This document shows positions 53,372 through 62,076 of a stretch of DNA of 64,000 nucleotides, piece after piece. Positions within the stretch are counted from its first letter, which is position 1, and each line of letters starts with the position of its first letter. Source of the DNA: Leuconostoc fallax KCTC 3537 (lineage in GTDB: Bacteria > Bacillota > Bacilli > Lactobacillales > Lactobacillaceae); NCBI RefSeq assembly GCF_000165675.1, contig NZ_AEIZ01000002.1, positions 40-64,039 of the forward strand. The letters are read 5' to 3'. The notes below the pieces were generated by a model. That model worked only from the letters and a program-made list of their open reading frames with translations. It had not been told where the DNA came from and made no database searches. The position numbers and the translations under genes are program-made.

Positions 53372-54819
53372 TATATCTCCAATTCTGTTGCTTGATTAAT
53401 CATCGTTTGCATTTGCTTACGTTGTATTTTACCACTCGCCGTTCGGGGCCAGTGCGATAACTGATAAAATTTCGTTGGCACCTTATAGTGCGCAAGCTGT
53501 GCTTGACCAAATGTATACAATTGTTGGCCTGTTACTTCGCCTTTGACAAACGCAACAGGCACCTGTCCCCATTTATTATCTGGAATACCTAATACGACAA
53601 TGTCTTCTAAATCGGGTAAAGCGAGATAAGTTTTTTCAACTTCATCTGGGAAAATATTTTCACCGCCAGAACTAATCATATCCCCTTCACGCCCCTCAAT
53701 ATACAAAAAGCCATCGCTATCAAGATAACCAAAATCTTCCGTATTAAACCAACCATCACGTACATTTTGTTCTAATTGATACGGACGATTGAGATAGCCA
53801 ACGGTTAGTGTCGGTGTTTTCAACCAAACTAATCCTTTTTCTACTGGTTGTCCCATCTGATTAGCAATCTTTAAACTAACAGGAAATAATGGCTTCCCTG
53901 CTGAACCAATTTTACGTGTCGCATCCTGCATATTAAGCGCAACGACTTGCGAGGCGGTTTCTGTCATCCCATAAGATTGAATAACGGGTATACCATGTTC
54001 TCGTGCCTTATCCAACGTTGCACGATCAATTGGCCCACCGCCTAACAACATCGTCCTAAAATGTGCATTGTAACGTTCTGCTGTTGATAAATCAGCGAGT
54101 AACGCTTTTAACATTGTCGGCACTACAGAAATTGCCGAAATAGATTGACATTTTAACTGTTGATTAATATCATGCGCATTGAATTTTTCAACGAGTACCA
54201 CGCGCATACCATATAATAACGCACGCATCAAAATAGAAAAGCCACTAATATGAAATATCGGCGTTACGGTTAGCCATTCATCTTCTGCTGTTAATCCTAA
54301 GTTCAGCGCACTACCAACGGCAGAATAAAAATGATTGCCATAAGTCTGCATCACACCCTTGGCCTTACCCGTAGTACCCGAAGTATACATAATGCTCGTT
54401 ACAAAATCATCTGGGAATTCAGTAGCAATCACACTTTTTGCTGTTGCTTCACATTGTTGAAGCTGCTGAAATGATATTTGATCATCAATATCGAGTTGTT
54501 GTGAATAACCATCATCTACTAATATCACATGCAAATCAGCATCAGTTATTTGATCATTAACTTCTCGAACAGATAATCGTCGATTAATAAAAACAATCTG
54601 TTTTCCTAATTGCTGCAGCGCCATAATCATCAGGTATCCATTGATGTTATTTGTCGTAATAAGCCCAATTCGCAATTCATTTTCTGCTATGCTGGCAATT
54701 TTATGTGCCAACGCAATCGCCTTTTGCTCTACTTCTGAAAATGTTAATGTCTGTTGTTGATATTCTACAGCAACTCGGTGTGGTGTTAACATCACACGCT
54801 TATGTAACCAATTTTCCAT
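53371..54819 (-). CDS. menE: O-succinylbenzoate-CoA ligase
   Basis: MenE activates o-succinylbenzoate with ATP and CoA. The 482-residue ANL-family enzyme has the AMP-binding motif SIMYTSGTTGKAKGVMQT, YGMTETASQ, WFNTEDFGYLDSDGFLYIEGREGDMISSGGENIFPDEVE and the C-terminal Lys in RTASGKIQRKQM. Other acyl-CoA ligases share these motifs; the coupling with menG supports MenE. It has its own start region after a terminator at 54850. Confidence 0.9.
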   Translation of the reverse strand: MENWLHKRVMLTPHRVAVEYQQQTLTFSEVEQKAIALAHKIASIAENELRIGLITTNNINGYLMIMALQQLGKQIVFINRRLSVREVNDQITDADLHVILVDDGYSQQLDIDDQISFQQLQQCEATAKSVIATEFPDDFVTSIMYTSGTTGKAKGVMQTYGNHFYSAVGSALNLGLTAEDEWLTVTPIFHISGFSILMRALLYGMRVVLVEKFNAHDINQQLKCQSISAISVVPTMLKALLADLSTAERYNAHFRTMLLGGGPIDRATLDKAREHGIPVIQSYGMTETASQVVALNMQDATRKIGSAGKPLFPVSLKIANQMGQPVEKGLVWLKTPTLTVGYLNRPYQLEQNVRDGWFNTEDFGYLDSDGFLYIEGREGDMISSGGENIFPDEVEKTYLALPDLEDIVVLGIPDNKWGQVPVAFVKGEVTGQQLYTFGQAQLAHYKVPTKFYQLSHWPRTASGKIQRKQMQTMINQATELEI

Positions 54820-54849
54820 TGTTATAAAACCTCAAGTATAATCATACAA

Positions 54850-54873
54850 CAAAAAACGGCCCAAGGCCGTTTG
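54850..54873 (-). terminator. Terminator of the gntR-ABC operon
   Basis: Minus strand AACGGCC-TT-GGGCCGTT followed by U6, just after the last permease gene. Confidence 0.9.
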
Positions 54874-54882
54874 AAAATCAGT

Positions 54883-55650
54883 TTATACACTACGCTTACG
54901 GAAAATATAATAAGCAATGCCGTAGAACAAAACAATATAAACAATGTAAGCAATGATGATTGACATACTATTTAAATGGAAAATAGCATTTAATGTCGTA
55001 TCAGGCGTTATACCAAGCATACTTGATCCAATAAGAATTGTCAGCGGATTCCATTTTAAGATGGGTGCTAATTGTATCAAGCTGAGCGAAATTGAAGATA
55101 TAATGGGTGTTCCGATACTCAAAACAACACCCAAACCAATAGCTGCACCAGAGCTTTTAACAATGTTGGTAATCATAATGACTAATGCCGATATAAATAT
55201 AATTTCTAAGAAAAGATGAATCGTATCTATTCCCCACAATTGTCCAGCAGTCAATGTGTCGGTCATTTGCTTGCCAAAGTCAGCTTTAGGTACAAAGATT
55301 AACTTAGCGATGATTGTACCAATAAAGGCAGACACAACAAGACCAATGTAGACAATGAAATTCAATACTATCTTACTTATAAAGATACTCAATCGGTTGA
55401 ATCGACGTGATAACAGTGGCCGAATAGTACCAAAAGTAAATTCTTGTGAAATCGATAAGGCACTATAAATAATAGCTGCTAAGTAAATATATGGTATCCC
55501 ACCACCAAATCCAACAAGCCGTTCAACATTACGTGTACCTTTGAAGACCGCTAATACGGCAATTGGAAATATAAATGCTAGTAATAACCATATCCATAAC
55601 CGGTTTTGCTTATGTGCTTTAAAGAGTTCTTGTTTTAATAAAGTTAACAT
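54883..55650 (-). CDS. ABC-2-type transporter permease (bacitracin/lantibiotic type)
   Basis: The 255-residue protein has six membrane segments, starts with the cytosolic MLTLLKQELFKAHKQNRLWIW typical of BcrB/LanE-like permeases, and has SISQEFTFGTIRPLLSRRFNR before the third segment. It is the membrane partner of the ATPase encoded directly upstream; the stop of that gene and this start overlap (TAATG). Such pairs move peptide antibiotics or lipids; the substrate is unknown. It ends the five-gene operon at the terminator. Confidence 0.87.
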   Translation of the reverse strand: MLTLLKQELFKAHKQNRLWIWLLLAFIFPIAVLAVFKGTRNVERLVGFGGGIPYIYLAAIIYSALSISQEFTFGTIRPLLSRRFNRLSIFISKIVLNFIVYIGLVVSAFIGTIIAKLIFVPKADFGKQMTDTLTAGQLWGIDTIHLFLEIIFISALVIMITNIVKSSGAAIGLGVVLSIGTPIISSISLSLIQLAPILKWNPLTILIGSSMLGITPDTTLNAIFHLNSMSIIIAYIVYIVLFYGIAYYIFRKRSV

Positions 55651-56558
55651 TACTTCCCCTCCGTATCGTTAGTACTTAACAATTCTAATAGTGATTGTTC
55701 CAAGTTAGCTTGAACAGTATTTAGCCCTTCAATTGTTAAGTTATGTTGATTCAATACAGTAATGATATCTTGTGGTCCAGTTGGGCCAGTAATTAACAGT
55801 TGGCCATTTTCATCTTCTACTTGCCAACCTTGATCTACCAAAATTGGCATTGCCAAAATATTATCATTTGTCACTAACTGATAATGTACCTGATCATGTT
55901 CAAATACTGCAGCAATCGGACTGGTCTTGATAATCTTACCGTCATTAATAATGACCACATCATCTACTAATTTTTGTAGCTCATCCAATAAATGACTTGA
56001 AATCAAGAATGCAACGCCTTCGTCAGCCAATGAGCGAATCAATTCACGTAAGTCATGGACAGATTGTGGATCTAAACCATTCATTGGCTCATCCAGAATT
56101 ACCATTTTGGGATTTCGAATCAAAGCAATAGCGATGCCCAAACGTTGCTTCATCCCCAACGAGAATTTCTTAGCTTTGCGCTTACCAAAATTTTCACCAT
56201 CAATTTGAGTACGACGCATCAAGTCATCAAAATTTGCGGGTGACGGCGTATCCATAGCGTACAACTTAAGATGATCCAATGCCGTTAAATTAGGATAAAT
56301 AGCAGGATATTCAATGAGATTTCCTACTTTATCTAATGCTGTATGCTGTTCAAATGTAATCGGTTGTCCATCAAACTGGATATTTCCTGATGTGTAACTC
56401 ATTAATCCTGTAATCGCACGCATTGTTGTTGATTTTCCAGCGCCATTAGGACCGATTAATCCCACGATATGCCCCGCTTCAACATTGAAAGTCACGCTAT
56501 CCATCACTTTCTTATGTCCATATTGTTTTGTCACATTTTTAACTTCTAAAAGTGCCAT
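55650..56558 (-). CDS. ABC transporter ATP-binding protein (BcrA type)
   Basis: The 302-residue ATPase has Walker A GPNGAGKST, the signature FSLGMKQRLGIAIAL, Walker B MVILDEPMNGLDP and an SSHLLDEL switch, the usual pattern for BcrA-like antibiotic exporters. The frame is open to 56657, but ATG 56558 (MALLEVKNVTKQYG) after GGAGGGG is clearly correct. A C-terminal domain of about 90 residues follows the ABC fold. It is co-transcribed with the permease downstream. Confidence 0.92.
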   Translation of the reverse strand: MALLEVKNVTKQYGHKKVMDSVTFNVEAGHIVGLIGPNGAGKSTTMRAITGLMSYTSGNIQFDGQPITFEQHTALDKVGNLIEYPAIYPNLTALDHLKLYAMDTPSPANFDDLMRRTQIDGENFGKRKAKKFSLGMKQRLGIAIALIRNPKMVILDEPMNGLDPQSVHDLRELIRSLADEGVAFLISSHLLDELQKLVDDVVIINDGKIIKTSPIAAVFEHDQVHYQLVTNDNILAMPILVDQGWQVEDENGQLLITGPTGPQDIITVLNQHNLTIEGLNTVQANLEQSLLELLSTNDTEGK

Positions 56559-56586
56559 TTTCCCCTCCAAATTAAAACACTGTGTC

Positions 56587-57447
56587 TTACATCTTACGTC
56601 TGAAAATTTTTGGTAACTGTATCGTTGGTTTAAATACAAAGTAGTATGTCGTACCACTTAATACAGCTGCTAAAACAAACATACTCCAATTGTCTTCTAT
56701 ATCATACGAATAACCTGTCCAAAGACCAACGATTGTCATCACAAAAACAAAAATCACAATCGGCCATTTGAGCATTGGAATCCGAACCGCTTCTTCATCT
56801 GTATCTGTACCCATCTGCTTATAAAAGTAATAAGTAAAGCCCAATAAAACAACGATTAAACATAGCATTAGTAAATTCGTATATGTTGTATTTAAATCAG
56901 TCAATAGTTTGACCCACGCTAACTTATTGCCTCGCTCAACAGCCAGTGCCGAACTAAAGGTAATCATCACAAATACATAACCAACAATCCGCTGCCATGT
57001 GATGCCAATAATACTAATAATCAATAAAAAGACCACTAATGAAACGGTGTTGGTTAACACTGTCGAAATAATATCAACAACTTCATTCATTAAACTATGG
57101 GGATGTGTGATTAATGCTACGCCTAGCCCAATGACAACGACGACAACAATCGGCAAACACATCATCCATATCACTTTTGCTAAGAAAAGCTGTCCACGTG
57201 AAATATTCTGCGTAAATAGCCAAGTATTAATATGGGTCCATTTATCTCTCAATATGCACGCTGCTGAGATAAAGAACAGTATTCCCAATAGGCTTCCCGT
57301 TACCCCTGATGACGTAAAGTTCAAATGATGCGGTGCTTGAATATAATCATTCGCCATACCAAGAATAATGAAGGATAAGACAATTAGCCATTGGGACCAT
57401 ATTTGTCGCCGATTAATTTGATAATATAATTTAATTGCTTGTCTCAT
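56587..57447 (-). CDS. ABC transporter permease of the GntR-linked system
   Basis: The 286-residue protein has about seven membrane segments and a basic C-terminal tail. It begins MRQAIKLYYQINRRQIWSQW and contains two close segments near residues 80-140. It overlaps the preceding ATPase gene by four bases (ATGA), so the two are coupled. This is the membrane partner of a YtrA-controlled ABC transporter; the family responds to cell-wall antibiotics in Bacillus and other Firmicutes. Sequence itself is poorly conserved. Confidence 0.83.
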   Translation of the reverse strand: MRQAIKLYYQINRRQIWSQWLIVLSFIILGMANDYIQAPHHLNFTSSGVTGSLLGILFFISAACILRDKWTHINTWLFTQNISRGQLFLAKVIWMMCLPIVVVVVIGLGVALITHPHSLMNEVVDIISTVLTNTVSLVVFLLIISIIGITWQRIVGYVFVMITFSSALAVERGNKLAWVKLLTDLNTTYTNLLMLCLIVVLLGFTYYFYKQMGTDTDEEAVRIPMLKWPIVIFVFVMTIVGLWTGYSYDIEDNWSMFVLAAVLSGTTYYFVFKPTIQLPKIFRRKM

Positions 57448-58349
57448 TTACCAATCTCCGTCTCTCTCTCCCAAGCGTAACCATCTTTAGAGAAACTCGC
57501 GCGGAAAATATCTTCCGAATTAATTGGCAATTCTTCAATAAATTGAAATGTTGGGCCTGCTAACTTAATTGCCAATGCCTCATCAAAATGATCAAATATA
57601 ACAGTCGCAACATGACCAGTATGTGCAATGACCATCCCACGTTCCGACAAAAAGGCCGGTAGTGTCTCTGAACGATAGGCAACTTGGTATTTCTTAATAT
57701 CTTGTTCGCCATCGACCTCAAATGAACGTATAATCGTGCCATTCTTCAGTAATAAGATACGATCTGTTAATGTATCCAATTCCACTAAATTATGAGAAGC
57801 AATCAATACTGATGTGTTTTGATTCGTCACACGTTCAACAATGAGACGCTTCACTTCATCACGTACTAATACATCTAAACCGTCTAGCGGTTCATCCAAT
57901 AAAACGTATTGTGCATTACTAGCAAAGCTCACGATTAATGTAAATAATGCGCGCATTCCCTTTGAGTATTGCTTCAATTTTTGGCGACCGTCTAATTTGA
58001 ATCGCGTAATCTGTTGGTCATACCAACTGGTATCGAAATTCTCATAAGAGGCTTGCACGATACGTTTAACTTGCTGTGAATTAAAATTGGTCATCCAATT
58101 ATTGGGCATATCAACATAGAAGAGTTGATCATGTAAAGCCACCATTCGATGGTAATCTTGGTCATCTAAACCAACACTGCCAAAGTCTGGTAATATCTCA
58201 CCACTTATAATACGAAACAAAGTCGTTTTTCCCGCACCATTTCGACCAACTAGTCCAACAATTTCGCCCTCATTTATTTGAAAACTAGCATTCTCAATGA
58301 CCGGCTTTTTATTCAACTTTTTTGAAATATTAGCAATTGTTAAGGTCAT
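57444..58349 (-). CDS. ABC transporter ATP-binding protein of the GntR-linked system (YtrB-like)
   Basis: The 301-residue ATPase has Walker A GRNGAGKTT, a signature with KQYSKGMRALFTL instead of the canonical LSGGQ, Walker B YVLLDEPLDGLDV and the His switch IASHNL. The altered signature is common in YtrB-type proteins. It starts inside the gntR stop (four-base overlap). A C-terminal domain of about 90 residues follows. With the permease it makes the first of two ABC pairs in the operon. Confidence 0.9.
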   Translation of the reverse strand: MTLTIANISKKLNKKPVIENASFQINEGEIVGLVGRNGAGKTTLFRIISGEILPDFGSVGLDDQDYHRMVALHDQLFYVDMPNNWMTNFNSQQVKRIVQASYENFDTSWYDQQITRFKLDGRQKLKQYSKGMRALFTLIVSFASNAQYVLLDEPLDGLDVLVRDEVKRLIVERVTNQNTSVLIASHNLVELDTLTDRILLLKNGTIIRSFEVDGEQDIKKYQVAYRSETLPAFLSERGMVIAHTGHVATVIFDHFDEALAIKLAGPTFQFIEELPINSEDIFRASFSKDGYAWERETEIGK

Positions 58350-58720
58350 TGTTGGCCCTCCAAATAAAATTCATCGATCCATTGATGTAATTGTTCTGGT
58401 GTTACTTGTAGCCGTTTGGCTTCAATCATCATGTTATTGAAATCATTACGCAATTCGTTAATCGCTTTTTCATCAACAACAGTGTCTACTTGTCTGACAA
58501 AAGTCCCTTTACCAGCCACAGTCTCAATAACTTGTTGCCCCTCCAAAGCTTTGTATGCTTTGGCAACAGTATTGGGATTTAGACCTTCGATTAATGCCAT
58601 CTCTCTAACTGAAGGTAACTTATCACCAACTTTTAAAACACTGGTCGCAACCTGAGCTTTGATGCGCCACATGAGCTGCTCATATAGCGGCTGATTATGT
58701 TGTATCTTAGCCATCATCAT
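58346..58720 (-). CDS. GntR-family regulator, YtrA subfamily
   Basis: The 124-residue protein has a GntR winged HTH (QPLYEQLMWRIKAQVATSVLKVGDKLPSVREMALIEGLNPNTVAKAYKALEGQQVIETVAGKGTFV, about 9-75) and only a short helical tail, the size of YtrA-type regulators. These usually repress the ABC genes behind them and are relieved by cell-wall antibiotics. The start is ATG 58720 with GGAAGG upstream. A dyad overlapping its promoter (58770-58792) is the probable operator. Confidence 0.92.
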   Translation of the reverse strand: MMMAKIQHNQPLYEQLMWRIKAQVATSVLKVGDKLPSVREMALIEGLNPNTVAKAYKALEGQQVIETVAGKGTFVRQVDTVVDEKAINELRNDFNNMMIEAKRLQVTPEQLHQWIDEFYLEGQQ

Positions 58721-58769
58721 TGCGTCCTTCCTTTATTACAGAGTTTCATTATTTTCCCCACTGTATTAC

Positions 58770-58805
58770 GTGTACTATGATACACAGTACACTTTATTTT
58801 GTCAA
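58770..58805 (-). promoter_or_regulatory. Promoter and operator of the gntR-ABC operon
   Basis: Minus strand TTGACA (58800-58805), 17 bases, TATCAT (58777-58782). A perfect inverted repeat GTGTACT-N9-AGTACAC (58770-58792) spans the -10 box and the spacer, as expected for repression by the YtrA-type protein. Confidence 0.7.
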
Positions 58806-58822
58806 TATTTTACTGAATACAA

Positions 58823-58920
58823 AACGAAACCCCGTATCAAAGAGATACGGGGATTTTTATGAGAGAGATTTGAGAGAAATGTTTGAGAGAGAGTTTCCGT
58901 TATCTCAACGGGGTTTCGTT
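58823..58920. repeat. Terminator hairpin within a larger 13-bp inverted repeat, with GA-rich direct repeats
   Basis: A local hairpin CCCCGTATC/GATACGGGG plus T5 (58830-58857) looks like a terminator for the plus strand, and could also end the rrf2 transcript. A 13-bp inverted repeat AACGAAACCCCGT (58823-58835) / ACGGGGTTTCGTT (58908-58920) competes for the same CCCCGT arm. Between them lie TTTGAGAGA-type direct repeats (58860-58893). The two structures exclude each other. Confidence 0.55.
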
Positions 58921-58995
58921 ATATCAATTCATGTTGATATTTATATCTTATCTTGATGAGATTAAAATAAGATTAAAAATCTTAATACTTTTAAA

Positions 58996-59011
58996 TGTTT
59001 CACGTGAAACA
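58996..59011. other. parS centromere-like site (ParB/Spo0J binding)
   Basis: TGTTTCACGTGAAACA is a perfect 16-bp palindrome identical to the parS consensus for chromosomal ParB (Spo0J). It is in the gap just 3' of rrf2. Such sites cluster around the replication origin, which suggests the window lies in the origin-proximal part of the chromosome. Confidence 0.93.
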
Positions 59012-59015
59012 CAAT

Positions 59016-59477
59016 TTATTCACGCCAGTCAATCGCTTCAATAGACTCTTCACCGATATGGCTTAATATATCAGCAATCGTGTAGTCTGCAAGCTTTTGT
59101 TTAAAAGCTTGTTCAGCATCATAGATAATAGCCAGTACCTCTTTAGTACCGCTCTTAACCAATTCATCACTACCTTTAAAAATACGGTCTGCTAATTGAG
59201 TAGAGTGAATAAAACTGTCTTCACCTTCAATGGCTTCGTAAACATCTAATAATGTAATTTGATGAAGTGGTCGCGCTAATTTAAAGCCACCCTCTTTGCT
59301 GGCAATCGCCGTCACAATGCCAGCAATACGTAACTTGCGCATCGTCTTTTTAAAATAAGACTCAGATACTTCTAGACGACTACTTAAAATATGACTTTTT
59401 ACTGGTGCATTGTCTTGTTGAACAGCTAGCATAATTAAAACCACTAAGCTTTGTTCAACTGCTTGCGACATCTTCAT
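59016..59477 (-). CDS. Rrf2-family transcriptional regulator without cluster-binding cysteines
   Basis: The 153-residue protein has an Rrf2 winged HTH: VVLIMLAVQQDNAPVKSHILSSRLEVSESYFKKTMRKLRIAGIVTAIASKEGGFKLARPLHQITLLDVYEAIEG. The IscR/NsrR three-Cys cluster loop is absent and no Cys occurs in the protein, so it is not an Fe-S sensor of that kind. ATG 59477 has GGGAGG upstream. It starts 40 bases after the YhgE/Pip gene on the same strand and is probably its co-transcribed regulator. The signal is unknown. Confidence 0.88.
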   Translation of the reverse strand: MKMSQAVEQSLVVLIMLAVQQDNAPVKSHILSSRLEVSESYFKKTMRKLRIAGIVTAIASKEGGFKLARPLHQITLLDVYEAIEGEDSFIHSTQLADRIFKGSDELVKSGTKEVLAIIYDAEQAFKQKLADYTIADILSHIGEESIEAIDWRE

Positions 59478-59517
59478 AACGCCATCCTCCCTTTGTACTC
59501 TCTATCTTATCACAAGC

Positions 59518-61872
59518 CTAATCAGCAAAAGCCAACTGGTTGTGCTTCAACTTCATTTGATAAACAACCCATGTTAGAACCATACTGGTTAAACCAATGA
59601 CCAACAAAATCAAGATTTCACTGGCGTAACTGCCACCTAGTGAAATTGTTTCGCGTAGTGCACGTACGCTATACGTCATTGGCATATAGGGATTAATCGC
59701 CTCAAAGAAACGATTGGATAATTGAATTGGATACGTACCGGCACTGGCACTCAACTGTAGTACCATCAATACTAACATGAGACCAGAACCTAATTTTCCG
59801 AAAGCGACATTGAATAAGACAACCAATTGGTTGAATGAAAAGGCCATAATAATTGCCACTATGAAGGTACCAGCAACATTTACAGGATTTAATTGATCGA
59901 CTAACATTAACAAAACTAACATCACAACTGCTTGAGCTAAAACAACTGGGCCAATAACGGTTTGCTTGTCTAACCACCATCTAAAGCCATTACGGGGCTT
60001 TTTGGCGACTACCATGAAGTCATAAATCATTGTCATTGTCAGCATACCAACAAATAAACCAACGGACATCATGTAAGGTGTCATACCCGTCCCATTGTTC
60101 TTGATACTAGACAAATTGGTTGTCTTCTGATGCACTGGGTTAGCTAATGCCTTAGCGTTAGCACGGTTTGTCTTAATAACATCGAGTTCGATAGCACCAT
60201 CTGCTAACTTCTGTGCCAGTGTATTCGTCCCATCCGTCACTTGTGTAACAGCTTGTTGCGAGCGCTTAGCACCAGAATTCAATGCTGCAGCACCACTAGA
60301 CAGCTGGTCAGCACCATTTGTTAATGAAGTATTATTTGCGGTCAATTGGCCTAATCCACTGCTTAGTGATTGGCTACCTGATGCTAATTGTGATACACCA
60401 GAACTCAATGTTGGTATTTTTTGATTCAAGGTATTTAAACCGCCTGCCAACTGATTAGCACCACTCGTTAATGAAGTCGCATTTGTATTTAAGGTTGCTA
60501 AACCACTATTGAGTGATGTTGCACCTGTATTTAAGGTTGCCACGCCTGATTTTGACGTGGTGACAAGCGTCGTTACACCTGAAGCAATCCCACCAAAGCC
60601 GTTATTCAACTGCGCCACACTATCTTTCAACGTTGTTAATGACTGCGTTCCTGATTTCATGGTATTTAGCTCTGTTGTAAGGGTGCCTAAATCAGATGCC
60701 ATTGCTTGTGTCGTGGTAGATACCGTCGGTAAAATAGCTTGTTCCAACGCCTGTGTTTGTTGCGACGTTAAATTTTGTGCTTTAGCCGTACTTGCTAACT
60801 TACTTTGAATACTAGCAAGAGATTTAATTTGAGTTGCCAGATTTGTGACGGAGGCGGTAATTTTTGCCTGTTCACTCTCACTCGAATTGGTGGCGGATAG
60901 GCCAGATTCTAATTTGTCCAAACTACTTTGAAAAGTTTTGATACCAGACAGTAATTGTGCAGTATCTTGACTGTTTAATGCATTTTGCATTTTACTCAAA
61001 CCAGCAGACAATTGTGTACTACCATCATAGGCTTTGTTGACGCCCTGTGTGTATTGCTGAATACCAGTACTCAAACGTGATGCACCAGTAGCTAATTGAT
61101 TCACACCTGTTGAAAGTGTTGGTAATTGTGATTGTAATTGACCAATACCATTCGTTAAAGTTTGACTGCCACTTTGAGCTCGAGAAACACCTTGCGTATA
61201 TGTTTGGACGCCGTTGGCAAGTGATTGACCACCGCTTGCTAGTTGATCCGTACCACTTGCTAGCTTAGCACTACCACCTTGTAGTTGCGTGAGACCACTA
61301 TGCAATTTATCAGCGCCTTTAGCTCCATTCTTGAAGCCATCTTTTGATGATTGCAATGCACTTAACAAGTTTTCGCTATAGACTTGCTGTAGTGAACTTT
61401 CAACTTTACTGTGAATTTTTTGTGCCGCTGAAGCCGTCATCTTTTCGGCAATAAAACTTTGGCCACCATTTTGAGCAATTTTGATTTGTGATACTTTCGG
61501 TTGACTATTTAATAGTGTCCCTGAATTTTTTGAAAAATCCTCGGGGATGGTAATTGTCATATAATATTTACCATCATGTAAGCCTTTTTTAGCTTTAGCA
61601 GCCGTTGTTTCTGTTAATTTAAGTGGCTTCTTTTTTAGCAAATTTTGCGTTAAATCATCGCCTAATGTTAACTGTTGATTGTTAACCACTGCTGCTCTAT
61701 CTTGATTCACAATTGCGACTGGTAATTTATCCAATTGACCGTATGTATCCCAAAGCGACGATAAAAATATTACAGCATATAAACTTGGAATTAACATAAT
61801 CCCGACTAATAAAATAGACAAACCACGCCTTGATCGTACGCGCTGCCATTCCGCACTTCTCCACAACCTCAT
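59518..61872 (-). CDS. YhgE/Pip-family membrane protein (second copy)
   Basis: The 784-residue protein shares the plan of the copy at 6733-9528: N-terminal membrane segment (about 17-38), conserved LPVAIVNQDRAAVVNNQQLTLGDDL, a long central part of LSxGxxxLxxG repeats (TQGVSRAQSGSQTLTNGIGQ and many others), and five C-terminal membrane segments beginning PYMMSVGLFVG. The conserved short piece NNGTGMTPYMMS precedes the membrane domain in both copies. The role is probably export or phage attachment as in Lactococcus Pip; unknown here. It is followed by rrf2. The two copies share no regulator family. Confidence 0.9.
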   Translation of the reverse strand: MRLWRSAEWQRVRSRRGLSILLVGIMLIPSLYAVIFLSSLWDTYGQLDKLPVAIVNQDRAAVVNNQQLTLGDDLTQNLLKKKPLKLTETTAAKAKKGLHDGKYYMTITIPEDFSKNSGTLLNSQPKVSQIKIAQNGGQSFIAEKMTASAAQKIHSKVESSLQQVYSENLLSALQSSKDGFKNGAKGADKLHSGLTQLQGGSAKLASGTDQLASGGQSLANGVQTYTQGVSRAQSGSQTLTNGIGQLQSQLPTLSTGVNQLATGASRLSTGIQQYTQGVNKAYDGSTQLSAGLSKMQNALNSQDTAQLLSGIKTFQSSLDKLESGLSATNSSESEQAKITASVTNLATQIKSLASIQSKLASTAKAQNLTSQQTQALEQAILPTVSTTTQAMASDLGTLTTELNTMKSGTQSLTTLKDSVAQLNNGFGGIASGVTTLVTTSKSGVATLNTGATSLNSGLATLNTNATSLTSGANQLAGGLNTLNQKIPTLSSGVSQLASGSQSLSSGLGQLTANNTSLTNGADQLSSGAAALNSGAKRSQQAVTQVTDGTNTLAQKLADGAIELDVIKTNRANAKALANPVHQKTTNLSSIKNNGTGMTPYMMSVGLFVGMLTMTMIYDFMVVAKKPRNGFRWWLDKQTVIGPVVLAQAVVMLVLLMLVDQLNPVNVAGTFIVAIIMAFSFNQLVVLFNVAFGKLGSGLMLVLMVLQLSASAGTYPIQLSNRFFEAINPYMPMTYSVRALRETISLGGSYASEILILLVIGLTSMVLTWVVYQMKLKHNQLAFAD

Positions 61873-62076
61873 TCTTCTTACCTCATACTATATTCGTGTA
61901 TATTAATTATCTATGGATATATTATAGACACGGTTGGATTGAAAAGCAAATTGATTTGTAAACTTTCAGTTAATATTTTCATAAATATTGAAAACTCTAG
62001 TACATTACGACCAGTATTACGCTAAAATTTGAATGTTATACATCAGTAAAAGGTGATTTTTAGGGGGATTTATACT

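Noticed and set aside
57190-57206. Possible second parS (CACGTG core)
   Set aside because: Only the six-base core agrees; the flanks do not match TGTTT/AAACA and the site lies inside a coding region.
58720-58956. Plus-strand open frame of 78 codons over the gntR promoter
   Set aside because: It covers the operator, promoter and inverted repeat and has no SD or family features.
59518-61872. Internal LSxGxxxLxxG repeats considered as an assembly artefact or tandem DNA repeat
   Set aside because: Repeats are degenerate at DNA level and typical of the YhgE/Pip family in both copies.
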